Below, one piece after another: positions 1-6,687 of a stretch of DNA of 17,556 nucleotides; the first letter of the stretch is position 1, and each line of letters begins with the position of its first letter. A model generated the notes under the pieces. That model saw only the letters and a program-made list of their open reading frames with translations, was not told the DNA's origin and searched no databases. The translations under genes and the position numbers were made by a program. Source of the stretch: Pseudomonadota bacterium (GTDB lineage Bacteria; Pseudomonadota; Gammaproteobacteria; Steroidobacterales; Steroidobacteraceae); the NCBI GenBank assembly GCA_947454665.1, contig CANGMU010000022.1, positions 1 through 17,556 on the forward strand, in the 5' to 3' direction.

Positions 1-1047
1 CAGGCTCCTACCGCCGTAGAGCACGCTGCCGTCCAGCCCTTCGAGGGCCAGTGAGTCCGGCATCGGACGAGGCGATTTATCAATCAGCACCACGCCCGTC
101 GGCGTGATGCGGAAGCGTGCGAAATACAGGTTCTTCCGACCATCCGCGGAGACCGAGTCCCGATACAGCACAACGCCGCGATCGTCACCGACGGCCACAC
201 CGCCACTCGCCAGGTATTTGGCCGACGGCAAAGGGGAAACAGGAAGTCGCACTTCATCGCCCACGACGTTCCACTGCTTGCCCGGCGCGCGATACAGGCT
301 GAAGCCCACATGGGACCGGGGCTCCTTGCGCACGAGCAAGGCGAAGTCGCTCTTGAGCGCCGCGCTGGCTCCGCAAACCATCTCCCAGACGCCATGGTAA
401 TTATAGCCATAGCCGCCGAGATTGACCGTGGCCGTGAGCTTGGCGCCGCGCTCGTACCAGAGATAGCCGTGTGTAACAGGATCAACCCACAACGCCGGCG
501 TCGCGACGTTTTCCCCCAGCACGCAGACATTGCGCCCGGGATAGCTGCCCTCGCCGCCAGCGCGCCACAGTACATCGCCCTCGCCGTTGATCCGGACGAA
601 ATAGCCGCCACCCGAGTTGTGCGACGAATGCCCGAGGCCGAAGACGGCGGACCGACCGTCCAGATAAGAGCTGCCCTGTCCCGCAATGAGGCTGCCCGAA
701 TTCAAACTCGGCTTGGCATCCAGCTCAGGCCAGGTCTGCCTCGGTTTGACGAGCAGACCGCGTTGATCGAAGACCAGATGCCAGACTTCCGAGTGTTGCT
801 TGCAGGTTCCCAACAAGCTGCAATGTTCGGCATAACCGACCGTGTACAGCGCAAGCACACGACCGTCAGCCAGTGGCACCAGGCCCACATGCCGCTGGCC
901 TCGCACGGGCTCCAGACCGCGGATGGCGGTTGATGCAGTCACGACGAGGGTTGGCTCGACAGCCATGGCTTCCGTCGCTGCAGTCAGGAAGGCACTCAGG
1001 AAGACCAAACAAGGCTGCCACCACCGGGAAGCGAGAGACAACTTCAT
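1..1047 (-). CDS. Secreted protein of unknown family, paralogue of the adjacent gene (3' end cut by window edge)
   Basis: The reading frame is open from an ATG at 1047 to the left window edge with no stop (349 codons visible), so the C-terminus is missing. The N-terminus (residues 1-29, ending AMA) is a good Sec signal peptide, which predicts a periplasmic or secreted protein. It aligns along its whole visible length with the upstream gene at 1122-2504. Shared elements include a Cys pair (C76/C82), TWPELD near 105, HSSHN-GGG at 140-148, the NLGGYGYN stretch near 209-216, and VGDD near 286. By the length of its paralogue (460 aa), about 110 residues are lost beyond the edge. The regularly spaced short beta-rich segments would fit a beta-propeller, but this is a guess and I recognise no named family. 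It lies 74 bp after the previous gene on the same strand, probably in one operon. No strong ribosome site is seen before the ATG. Confidence 0.8.
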   Translation of the reverse strand, partial: MKLSLASRWWQPCLVFLSAFLTAATEAMAVEPTLVVTASTAIRGLEPVRGQRHVGLVPLADGRVLALYTVGYAEHCSLLGTCKQHSEVWHLVFDQRGLLVKPRQTWPELDAKPSLNSGSLIAGQGSSYLDGRSAVFGLGHSSHNSGGGYFVRINGEGDVLWRAGGEGSYPGRNVCVLGENVATPALWVDPVTHGYLWYERGAKLTATVNLGGYGYNYHGVWEMVCGASAALKSDFALLVRKEPRSHVGFSLYRAPGKQWNVVGDEVRLPVSPLPSAKYLASGGVAVGDDRGVVLYRDSVSADGRKNLYFARFRITPTGVVLIDKSPRPMPDSLALEGLDGSVLYGGRSL

Positions 1048-1095
1048 CGGAATCCATTCACGAGGCGTCAATTGGCGAAATCATGGACCGCTGCG

Positions 1096-1113
1096 CCGAT
1101 GAACCGCCATCGG
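1096..1113 (-). other. Intercistronic hairpin between the two tandem paralogues
   Basis: A perfect 6-bp stem (CCGATG/CATCGG) closes a 6-base loop in the 74-bp gap after the stop codon at 1122. No T-tract follows on the minus strand, so it does not look like an intrinsic terminator. It could be an mRNA-stability or processing element. Short hairpins are common by chance in GC-rich DNA. Confidence 0.3.
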
Positions 1114-1121
1114 AAATATCC

Positions 1122-2504
1122 TTAACCTGGCGATCCTGTGGCACACACGGCCCTGCCAACCGGCAGTGCAAACAAGCGCAGCAGCCCCAGACCCCGACCA
1201 TTGTCGAAAGCGGCTCCGACATACAGCGTCCCGTCGCAGGCGAGGCTAGCGGACAGACTGTTCTCGTTCATGCTGTTCGCATAAAAGCCGAGTGGGGCGT
1301 TCTGGCTCCAGCGGTCATCCTCATACGGCCGGACCAGATCCGTGAATTCGCCCTTTGCGAAATCCAGCGCCAAAATGCGCAGCGCCTGCCGGCGGTTCTT
1401 CGGCCGTCCGGCGGCGGCCTGCCCGCCTTCGTACAAGGCGAGGAAGTACTGCCCGCCACCGCCATACACGAGCGAACTGTCCAGGTGCTCGCTGTCGTTG
1501 GTCAGGGGCAGCGCACGCGGCGTGACATCCAGCGGCACCACACCAGCAGCCGTCAGCCTGAACCTCAAGTAGTGCAGCGCCCGGCGACCGTCCGTGCCGA
1601 CACCCCTCGCCAGAACGATGCCCGTGTCGTCGCCGACGACCAGATTGCCGCAGCAGGGTTGGCCTGTGACCGACCACGGCACGCGCACTTCCGATCCCAC
1701 CGCGCTCCAGCGCGGCCCCTCCGCCCGATACAACATGAAGCCGAAATGCGATGCAGTCACTTCGCGCACGACCAGGCTGAAGCGACCTCCCAGCGTAGCG
1801 CTCGTGCCGCAGGTGAAATCCTGGGTGCCTGGAAAGTTGTAGCCATAACCGCCCAGGTTCACGACATCCTTCAGGCGAGCCGCGTCCTCGAACCAGGCGT
1901 AGCCGGCGCTCGCCGGATCGGACCAGACGAGGAAGGAGACGAGGTCCCTGCCCAAGGCGCAGACGCGGGACCCGAAGCCCTCGACACCGCCGGTACGCGA
2001 TAGCACCCGACCCTGCCCGTCGATGCGCAGGAAATTCCCGCCGCCCTGGTTGTGGGAACTGTGCGCCAGACCCACCACGACGAACTCCCCGTCGCGATAG
2101 CTCACCGCCTTGTCCGGCACCCGCGAATAATTGTTGAGGTTCGGGCGCACGTCGAGCTCTGGCCAGGTACGGAAAGGCCCGTGACGCAGCCCCTGTGTGT
2201 CCGCCACGAAATGCCAGGTTTGGGGATATTGCTTGCACGCGTCGAACAGCTTGCAGCCCACGGGATAGCCCTGCGCATACACGACGACCGTGCGGCTATC
2301 GCGCAGCGTGGCAAGACGAACCTGATGTTGGCCGTGTGCGGCGTCCAGTCCTTTCAGACCCGGCGCGGCACTCACGATAGGACGCAGTACGGGCAGCTCC
2401 GCTACGGCATCCTGGCTATTCGTGATCAGGTACAGCAGGCCAACAACCAGAGCGATGCACGAGGAGAGAAGCGACCTTCCCGCGCAGCGAGGAGAATCAT
2501 TCAT
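1122..2504 (-). CDS. Secreted protein of unknown family (possible beta-propeller), tandem paralogue
   Basis: This encodes 460 aa from the ATG at 2504. A GTG four codons upstream (2516) is an alternative start, but the ATG gives a cleaner export signal. Residues 1-35 hold a hydrophobic segment (SLLSSCIALVVGLLYL) ending in DAVA, a likely Sec signal peptide. The mature part shares with the next gene (1-1047) C84/C90, TWPELD at 113-118, HSSHN-GGG at 148-156, VNLGGYGYN at 215-223, CG at 232-233 and VGDD at 290-293. The extra CC at 284-285 is absent from the paralogue. The C-terminal 115 residues contain further short beta-like blocks (GGGQYFLALYEGG, LACDGTLYVGAAF), compatible with a seven-bladed or similar propeller, though no family is recognised. 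It is the fourth gene of a likely five-gene minus-strand operon. The tandem duplication suggests two related binding or structural components. Confidence 0.82.
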   Translation of the reverse strand: MNDSPRCAGRSLLSSCIALVVGLLYLITNSQDAVAELPVLRPIVSAAPGLKGLDAAHGQHQVRLATLRDSRTVVVYAQGYPVGCKLFDACKQYPQTWHFVADTQGLRHGPFRTWPELDVRPNLNNYSRVPDKAVSYRDGEFVVVGLAHSSHNQGGGNFLRIDGQGRVLSRTGGVEGFGSRVCALGRDLVSFLVWSDPASAGYAWFEDAARLKDVVNLGGYGYNFPGTQDFTCGTSATLGGRFSLVVREVTASHFGFMLYRAEGPRWSAVGSEVRVPWSVTGQPCCGNLVVGDDTGIVLARGVGTDGRRALHYLRFRLTAAGVVPLDVTPRALPLTNDSEHLDSSLVYGGGGQYFLALYEGGQAAAGRPKNRRQALRILALDFAKGEFTDLVRPYEDDRWSQNAPLGFYANSMNENSLSASLACDGTLYVGAAFDNGRGLGLLRLFALPVGRAVCATGSPG

Positions 2505-2545
2505 GAAAGAACGCACGCCTTGAGTCTGGATGGTCGGGCTGTTGC

Positions 2546-2588
2546 GTCACACCCTGAGGCGTGACGGTGTGCGTGGGCAGCGCTGCCC
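2546..2588 (-). other. Two consecutive hairpins in the intercistronic gap
   Basis: The 88-bp gap between the ABM-like gene (stop at 2593) and the next gene (start 2504) holds two inverted repeats. The first is the perfect 14-bp palindrome GGGCAGCGCTGCCC at 2575-2588. The second is an 8-bp stem with one G-T wobble at 2546-2565 (GTCACGCC, loop TCAG, GGTGTGAC, read on the minus strand). Neither is followed by a T-run, so complete termination is unlikely. They may protect the upstream mRNA or attenuate read-through to the two paralogues. Confidence 0.4.
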
Positions 2589-2592
2589 CGCC

Positions 2593-2988
2593 CTATTGTT
2601 TGGAACTGATCAGTTGCAGGTATTCCGCCTGCGGCGGACCCTCCATCAGCTCCCCGAGCTTGGCGAACATCGCCTTGGCCTTCTCGCCCTGGCCGTGCGC
2701 GGCAATGGCGGCCGCATCCTTGTACCGCTCGATGATCACGTAGACATCCGGATCGCCCGCCATGACCAGCAGGTCGTATTGCAGGTTGCCGGGTTCGCTC
2801 TTCGCCACTTCCTTCTGCATCTCGAGCCAGAAGGCTTTCATTTCCTGGCTCCTGCCCGGCTTGGCGCGGAACTTCACCACCATCGTGTTGGTGTTGGCGG
2901 GGCGCGCGGCGGGCCGGCCAGCCTGGGGTTCGGCAGCCATCGCCGGCAGCGTGAGGGCGATGAGTGCAGCAGTCACGATCAGTTTCAT
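2593..2988 (-). CDS. Exported antibiotic biosynthesis monooxygenase (ABM)-fold protein
   Basis: This is a 131-aa protein. Residues 1-18 (MKLIVTAALIALTLPAMA) form a textbook signal peptide with AMA|AE cleavage. A short Pro/Ala-rich spacer follows, then a dimeric alpha/beta-barrel ABM-type domain at about 34-115. The signs are VVKFRAKPGRSQEM at the first strand and helix, PGNLQYDL at strand two, DVYVIIERYKD at strand three, and the family-typical A-H motif (AAH, H98) before the last helix. ABM domains include small cofactor-free monooxygenases, heme-degrading enzymes and many proteins of unknown role. Nearly all are cytoplasmic, so an exported one is unusual. A GGAG ribosome site lies 6 bases before the ATG. 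The gene starts only 12 bp after the stop of the G8 gene, which strongly suggests co-transcription and perhaps a shared extracytoplasmic task. No substrate can be inferred. Confidence 0.85.
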   Translation of the reverse strand: MKLIVTAALIALTLPAMAAEPQAGRPAARPANTNTMVVKFRAKPGRSQEMKAFWLEMQKEVAKSEPGNLQYDLLVMAGDPDVYVIIERYKDAAAIAAHGQGEKAKAMFAKLGELMEGPPQAEYLQLISSKQ

Positions 2989-3000
2989 GGGGATCTCCGT

Positions 3001-5628
3001 TTATCGGCTGACATTGATGCTGGCCTGCATGATCGTCGGGCGAACCGGCGGCTCCGGATCTGCGGGGACGACCAGCTTGACCCACAGCGCGTCCTTGTCC
3101 CTGAAATAGGCGGTCTCGGTCGACGTGCGCAGGGCAGCCAGGCTGTCCAGCTTCATACCGGAAGCGGCGTTGGCGAAACCCGGCAGTTCAAACACCACCC
3201 AGGCGTCCTTGTTCATTTCACTCAAGGCGAGGGACATTTCACGCCTTTCGGTTTTCACCCGGATGTCGGTGCCGGAACGCACGGTGCTCTGGTTGCCCGT
3301 GATCTTGAAATCCTTGCCGTTGCGGGCCAGCACGACGGGCGGCTCGGGAGCTCTCGCAGGCGCCGCAGCCGCGGCAGCTGCAGCTGCGATCTGCTGCGCC
3401 GGCCCCGCGCCAGGGTTCACAGCACCGAGCGCCGGAGCCGCGGCAGGGCCGACACCGCGGAAATACAGGCGCCCGACATCACCCGTGCACACCGAGGCAT
3501 TCCAGCTGCGCTGGATCTTGCAGCTGTCATCCGTGGCGGCACTGTCGAACTCGCCGTCGTGAAGCAGCACATAGGAGTTGTTGACGCCGGTTGTCGTACC
3601 GTCCAGATCGTGGATGGCCAACGTCCGGTAGGCCGACCCACCCCTGTTGTCGTTGTCGAAGCGGCTGTCGTATTTGGGGAAATGCACCGGCTTGGCGTTG
3701 ATGTATTTCGCAGCCTTGATGGTGTTTTCCGTCGTGACTCCGGAGCTCGTGAACAGCAGCCAGGAAAGCGCGCCGGCTTCGCGCCTGGCGTTGTCCTGGT
3801 AATTCACGAAGGTCGAGTTCGCCACGTCGACACGGTAGTCGTAGTACTGGTAGCCGTGGATCGGGAAGTCCGGGATCCGCCGCTTGGGTAGGCTGCGGCC
3901 ATAGGTCTTTTCCTCCGGCGTCACGGGATTGCCGCTGTTTTCGGTTTCGCCCACGAACAGCGAATCCACCACCTGCGAGGTGAACGCCTCGCGACCAAAG
4001 GCACCGGACGACATCGTGAAGCCGATGGCATTGTCCGCGGTCTTCAGGTTCCTGACGACGAACAACTCGCCGCGCCCCCAGAAACCGCCATTGCGGTTCT
4101 TGTACGTGACGAGATTCTCGAAGTGCGTCTCCAGGCTCTTGCTGTTCGGGTCAGCGGGATTTTCCTTGGGCAGGTACGAGTTGCCGGCCAAGCCGAACGT
4201 GTTGTCCGAATTGATGTTGCGGTCGAACATGAACCCATCGAAGTTCGAGTGGGCGGTGTTGTTCCGGAATTCCCGGATTCGGGTTCGCCGTGGCCAGGTG
4301 GCCTTGCTCTGGTCCGTGCCCTGGAACGCCCCGTTCGGATGCTCCGGCAAGGACATCCAGAATCCGTTCTCGTCGGAACCGGCCGCCACGTTGTCGATGA
4401 ATGTGTTGTCCGGATTGGTGATCCAGTACGACGCCACCGTGTTGTCCGAGGGCAGCAGGGTGTCCTTGCCGGAGAAGCTGACCTGCCTGACGGCCAGCCG
4501 ATTCTCGTACGTGTAGTCGTTCTCGCCGTTTGCGGCGAGATTCGTCGGCACGCAGGGCTTGGTGGGATGGCACTTGGTCTGGATAGCCAGGTTGTGCACG
4601 AACTGGTTGCCGGTCTCGACGCCGTCCTCGAGGAAGAAGCAATGACCCACGGTGTTGTAGGTCACGTTGTTCTCGACGCGCAGGTTGTGCGTGCCATGCA
4701 CAGTGACGCAGCGGTTGTACGTGTCGTGGATGGCAGCGTTCTTGATGTACTGACCCTTCGCGTCACCGTCCAGGTGCCAGTGGATGGGATAGCGCGCGAG
4801 CGTCATGTGCTGGCCCATGCGGTTCAGTTCAACGCCCGAGACGAACATCTTGCTCGTGACCATGGCCATGATGTGGCCACCCTTGTAGGTCTGCTCCGCA
4901 TCCGGCGAGGCCTGGATCTTGATATTGCGCGTCAGCAGGCCCACTTCGCCGCGTTCATCCACGTCGAACGTGATCTTGCCGAAGTGCATGTACTCCAGCT
5001 TCCTGTCGAGCGTGAGCGTGTTGCCGCTGACGGCGGCAATCCTGCGACGCTCAGCCTGGCGGGGGTCGTAATCCGTAGAGGCAAGGACGATCTCGTCACC
5101 GACACGCCAGCCGGCGGCGTCCTGCACTTGGATCGCGGTGGCACCGGCTTCGGCCGTGGCGGCGAGCTTGCTCCAGGTGTGGCTGCGGTCCCCATGCAGG
5201 TTCAGCGTGCCGCCGGCGATCATGATGCCACGGTCGCCCATGCCCATCATTTCCTCTTCCTTCACGGTGTCCGTGAGGGTGATGGTGGCCTTGCGGGTAT
5301 GCGGTTTCGCTTCGGTGCCGATCGCCAGTTCACCATGGAGCATGATCCACTCGGTGGTCAGTTCCACATCGGCGTTGTCAGCGAAAGTGAGCGTGCCGTT
5401 GATCGTCAAACCGCCCAGCGCGGGTGGGCTGACATCCAGGATCACGCGCTTGCCCGTGGCGATCACCACTTTGTCTCCCGCCGCCGGCACCTTCCGGTTG
5501 GGCCAGGTCGCCGGACTCGACCATTTCGTGGCTTTGGCTTCCGCCGCCTGGACGACAGCGGACAGGCTGGCCAGCAGGACTGCCGGAACCAGCGCGAAAA
5601 GAAACATTGAGCGGTTCTTGCTGCTCAT
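3001..5628 (-). CDS. Secreted G8-domain right-handed beta-helix protein, CEMIP/TMEM2-like (paralogue A)
   Basis: This encodes 875 aa. The ATG at 5628 is chosen because it follows a GGGGG ribosome site by 8 bases and opens a signal peptide (residues 1-28, ending VQA). Residues 34-120 form a G8 domain (SPATWP, VPAAGDKVVI, GGLTINGTL, LHGELAIGT). A parallel beta-helix follows from about 125 to 720. Its core carries motifs shared with animal CEMIP and TMEM2: RYPIHWHL at 279-286, RCVTVHGTH at 306-314, GHCFFLEDG at 328-336, LLPSDN at 391-396 and NVAAGSDENGFW at 413-424. The animal proteins are tied to hyaluronan depolymerisation; activity here is inference and I cannot map catalytic residues with certainty. 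An Ala/Pro-rich linker (about 728-764, with nine consecutive Ala) joins a C-terminal module (765-855, containing WVVFELPGF and DALWVKLV). The gene lies 60 bp after the DUF8021-like gene and 12 bp before the ABM gene, probably in one operon. Confidence 0.9.
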   Translation of the reverse strand: MSSKNRSMFLFALVPAVLLASLSAVVQAAEAKATKWSSPATWPNRKVPAAGDKVVIATGKRVILDVSPPALGGLTINGTLTFADNADVELTTEWIMLHGELAIGTEAKPHTRKATITLTDTVKEEEMMGMGDRGIMIAGGTLNLHGDRSHTWSKLAATAEAGATAIQVQDAAGWRVGDEIVLASTDYDPRQAERRRIAAVSGNTLTLDRKLEYMHFGKITFDVDERGEVGLLTRNIKIQASPDAEQTYKGGHIMAMVTSKMFVSGVELNRMGQHMTLARYPIHWHLDGDAKGQYIKNAAIHDTYNRCVTVHGTHNLRVENNVTYNTVGHCFFLEDGVETGNQFVHNLAIQTKCHPTKPCVPTNLAANGENDYTYENRLAVRQVSFSGKDTLLPSDNTVASYWITNPDNTFIDNVAAGSDENGFWMSLPEHPNGAFQGTDQSKATWPRRTRIREFRNNTAHSNFDGFMFDRNINSDNTFGLAGNSYLPKENPADPNSKSLETHFENLVTYKNRNGGFWGRGELFVVRNLKTADNAIGFTMSSGAFGREAFTSQVVDSLFVGETENSGNPVTPEEKTYGRSLPKRRIPDFPIHGYQYYDYRVDVANSTFVNYQDNARREAGALSWLLFTSSGVTTENTIKAAKYINAKPVHFPKYDSRFDNDNRGGSAYRTLAIHDLDGTTTGVNNSYVLLHDGEFDSAATDDSCKIQRSWNASVCTGDVGRLYFRGVGPAAAPALGAVNPGAGPAQQIAAAAAAAAAPARAPEPPVVLARNGKDFKITGNQSTVRSGTDIRVKTERREMSLALSEMNKDAWVVFELPGFANAASGMKLDSLAALRTSTETAYFRDKDALWVKLVVPADPEPPVRPTIMQASINVSR
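4633..4902. repeat. Left arm of inverted repeat formed by the G8 paralogues
   Basis: This part of paralogue A matches 7411-7683 in the opposite orientation. It includes two perfectly identical segments: 4633-4698 (66 bp, equal to the reverse complement of 7618-7683) and 4845-4902 (58 bp, equal to the reverse complement of 7411-7468). The rest of the arm is highly similar, apart from one extra codon in the other copy. Confidence 0.9.
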
Positions 5629-5688
5629 GACATCAACCCCCGTTGAAGCGCCAGGCTTAACCGCCGGCTCGAAACCCTGCATGGACTC

Positions 5689-6600
5689 TTAGTTCTGGTT
5701 CACCGGCGCCGCAGGTGCTGCGGGAGCCGGCGGCGGTCCCGGCGGCCTGCCCCGCCCACATCCCGGCGACGTGCAAACCGTCACCTCGTGGATGTAGCGA
5801 TTCTTCCCGCCCTCTACCCGGAACGACTGGCTGGCCGGCGTGCCCGGGTCCTTGGGAATTCCCGCATCCAGCCACGGAAAGCTGTGGAAGATGTCGACGG
5901 CGCCGAGCGTCTCGTCGATGACGTAGCGCCGGTTAGTCACGTTGAGTTTCTGTGGAAACGCGCCCATGGTGCACTGCTGGCCTGCCGGGTCCTTGGCAGC
6001 CGTGCTGATGCGGCCCTCGAGCCGTGAACAAGGCGTGCCATGCGGCACCGGCAGCGCCGGCTCGCCCCAGTTGTTCAGGTAGGCATCGGCCGCCGCCTGG
6101 ATCGCGGCGCGCGTGTCGCGCTTGTCCTTGGGGATCTCGTCCCACTTCTCGGCCTTCGTCACGGCAAGGTGCTCGGCAGCGCCGAACACCCAGTCACCGG
6201 CATCCGTCACCACGGATTCCATCTTCTGGACCTGCTTGCCGTTCCGCGTCGCCTCCATGCGCGTGTGGATCACGTAAGGGTGCGGGTCGGAGGCGGCCAC
6301 GAGCTCGGTGAAGGTGGCGCATTGCGTGGTGTCGAGGAAGCTGCGAGTGAAGTCGATCTTCAGGGGGCCGGCCAGCACGCCCGCGCCGACGTCCAGGATC
6401 GTGTCGTTCTCGGCGTAGGTGGCGCCCTTGGCGAACCGAAGCTGCTTGGCGTCACCGGCTGCCTGCGCCTTGATATAGCTGTCGGCCAGTTGCTGAAGGT
6501 CCTTGCGACTGCAATCGGCGCTGGCGTTTGACGCGAACGCCATGCCCGCCAGGGCGATGGCGCAGACCGCTATGGTGGCCCGTGTTTTTTCTCTTCTCAT
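5689..6600 (-). CDS. Secreted DUF8021-like (NTF2-like fold) protein of unknown function
   Basis: This is a 303-aa protein starting at the ATG at 6600, with a strong GGGGAG ribosome site 6 bases upstream. Residues 1-28 are a signal peptide (ending ASA). No lipobox precedes C30, so it is probably soluble. Two similar-sized halves follow. The first (about 32-150) has an N-terminal helix (LQQLADSYIKAQAAGD), TYAEND, LDTTQCATFTEL and DPHPYVIHTRME. The second (about 160-277) has RAAIQAAADAYL, GTPCSRLEG, NRRYVIDETLGAVDIF and FRVEGGKNRYIHEVTVC. From memory this pattern resembles DUF8021, a family common in fungal secreted proteins and also present in bacteria. The layout fits NTF2/SnoaL-like cones, but no catalytic role is known to me. 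The tail (280-303) is a Gly/Pro/Ala-rich disordered stretch. It is the first gene of the minus-strand cluster, divergent from paralogue B and 60 bp ahead of paralogue A. Confidence 0.78.
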   Translation of the reverse strand: MRREKTRATIAVCAIALAGMAFASNASADCSRKDLQQLADSYIKAQAAGDAKQLRFAKGATYAENDTILDVGAGVLAGPLKIDFTRSFLDTTQCATFTELVAASDPHPYVIHTRMEATRNGKQVQKMESVVTDAGDWVFGAAEHLAVTKAEKWDEIPKDKRDTRAAIQAAADAYLNNWGEPALPVPHGTPCSRLEGRISTAAKDPAGQQCTMGAFPQKLNVTNRRYVIDETLGAVDIFHSFPWLDAGIPKDPGTPASQSFRVEGGKNRYIHEVTVCTSPGCGRGRPPGPPPAPAAPAAPVNQN

Positions 6601-6687
6601 TGACGGCTCCCCTTGGGCTTTTTTTCTATCGTATGCCGATCGCGGAGGCCTGCGCTATCCTGCAAAAAAATCGGGGGGTTTCCTGCC
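6601..6687. promoter_or_regulatory. Divergent intergenic region between the DUF8021-like gene and G8 paralogue B
   Basis: These 87 bp separate two genes transcribed away from each other, so promoters for both must lie here or inside the flanking genes. The region contains two T/A homopolymer runs (a 7-T run at 6619-6625 and a 7-A run at 6664-6670) and ribosome sites at both ends: GGGGAG for the minus gene and GGGGGG (6673-6678) for the plus gene. I see no convincing sigma-70 -35/-10 pair with correct spacing in either direction, and no clear operator palindrome. Confidence 0.5.

Noticed and set aside
1..1047. The possibility that the leftmost gene is a broken pseudogene
   Set aside because: The frame is fully open for 349 codons with conserved motifs. 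It only lacks its end because the window stops there.
866..1057. A short minus-strand frame starting at an ATG 10 bases before the first paralogue
   Set aside because: It is out of frame with the 349-codon gene that aligns with its neighbour, and it stops early.
2530..3891. A 453-codon plus-strand open frame opposite the ABM and G8 genes
   Set aside because: It spans two well-supported minus-strand genes and their ribosome sites. Its composition is low-quality and Arg/His/Gly-rich.
4123..5610. A 495-codon plus-strand open frame opposite G8 paralogue A, and similar ones opposite paralogue B (7198-8058 and 8128-9267, minus)
   Set aside because: These are complementary-frame shadows of conserved coding sequence. 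They have no ribosome sites or domains, and both paralogues produce the same type of shadow.
6601..6687. A riboswitch or operator in the divergent gap
   Set aside because: The region is only 87 bp, with A and T runs but no clear palindrome or conserved aptamer pattern. It is listed only as a probable promoter region.
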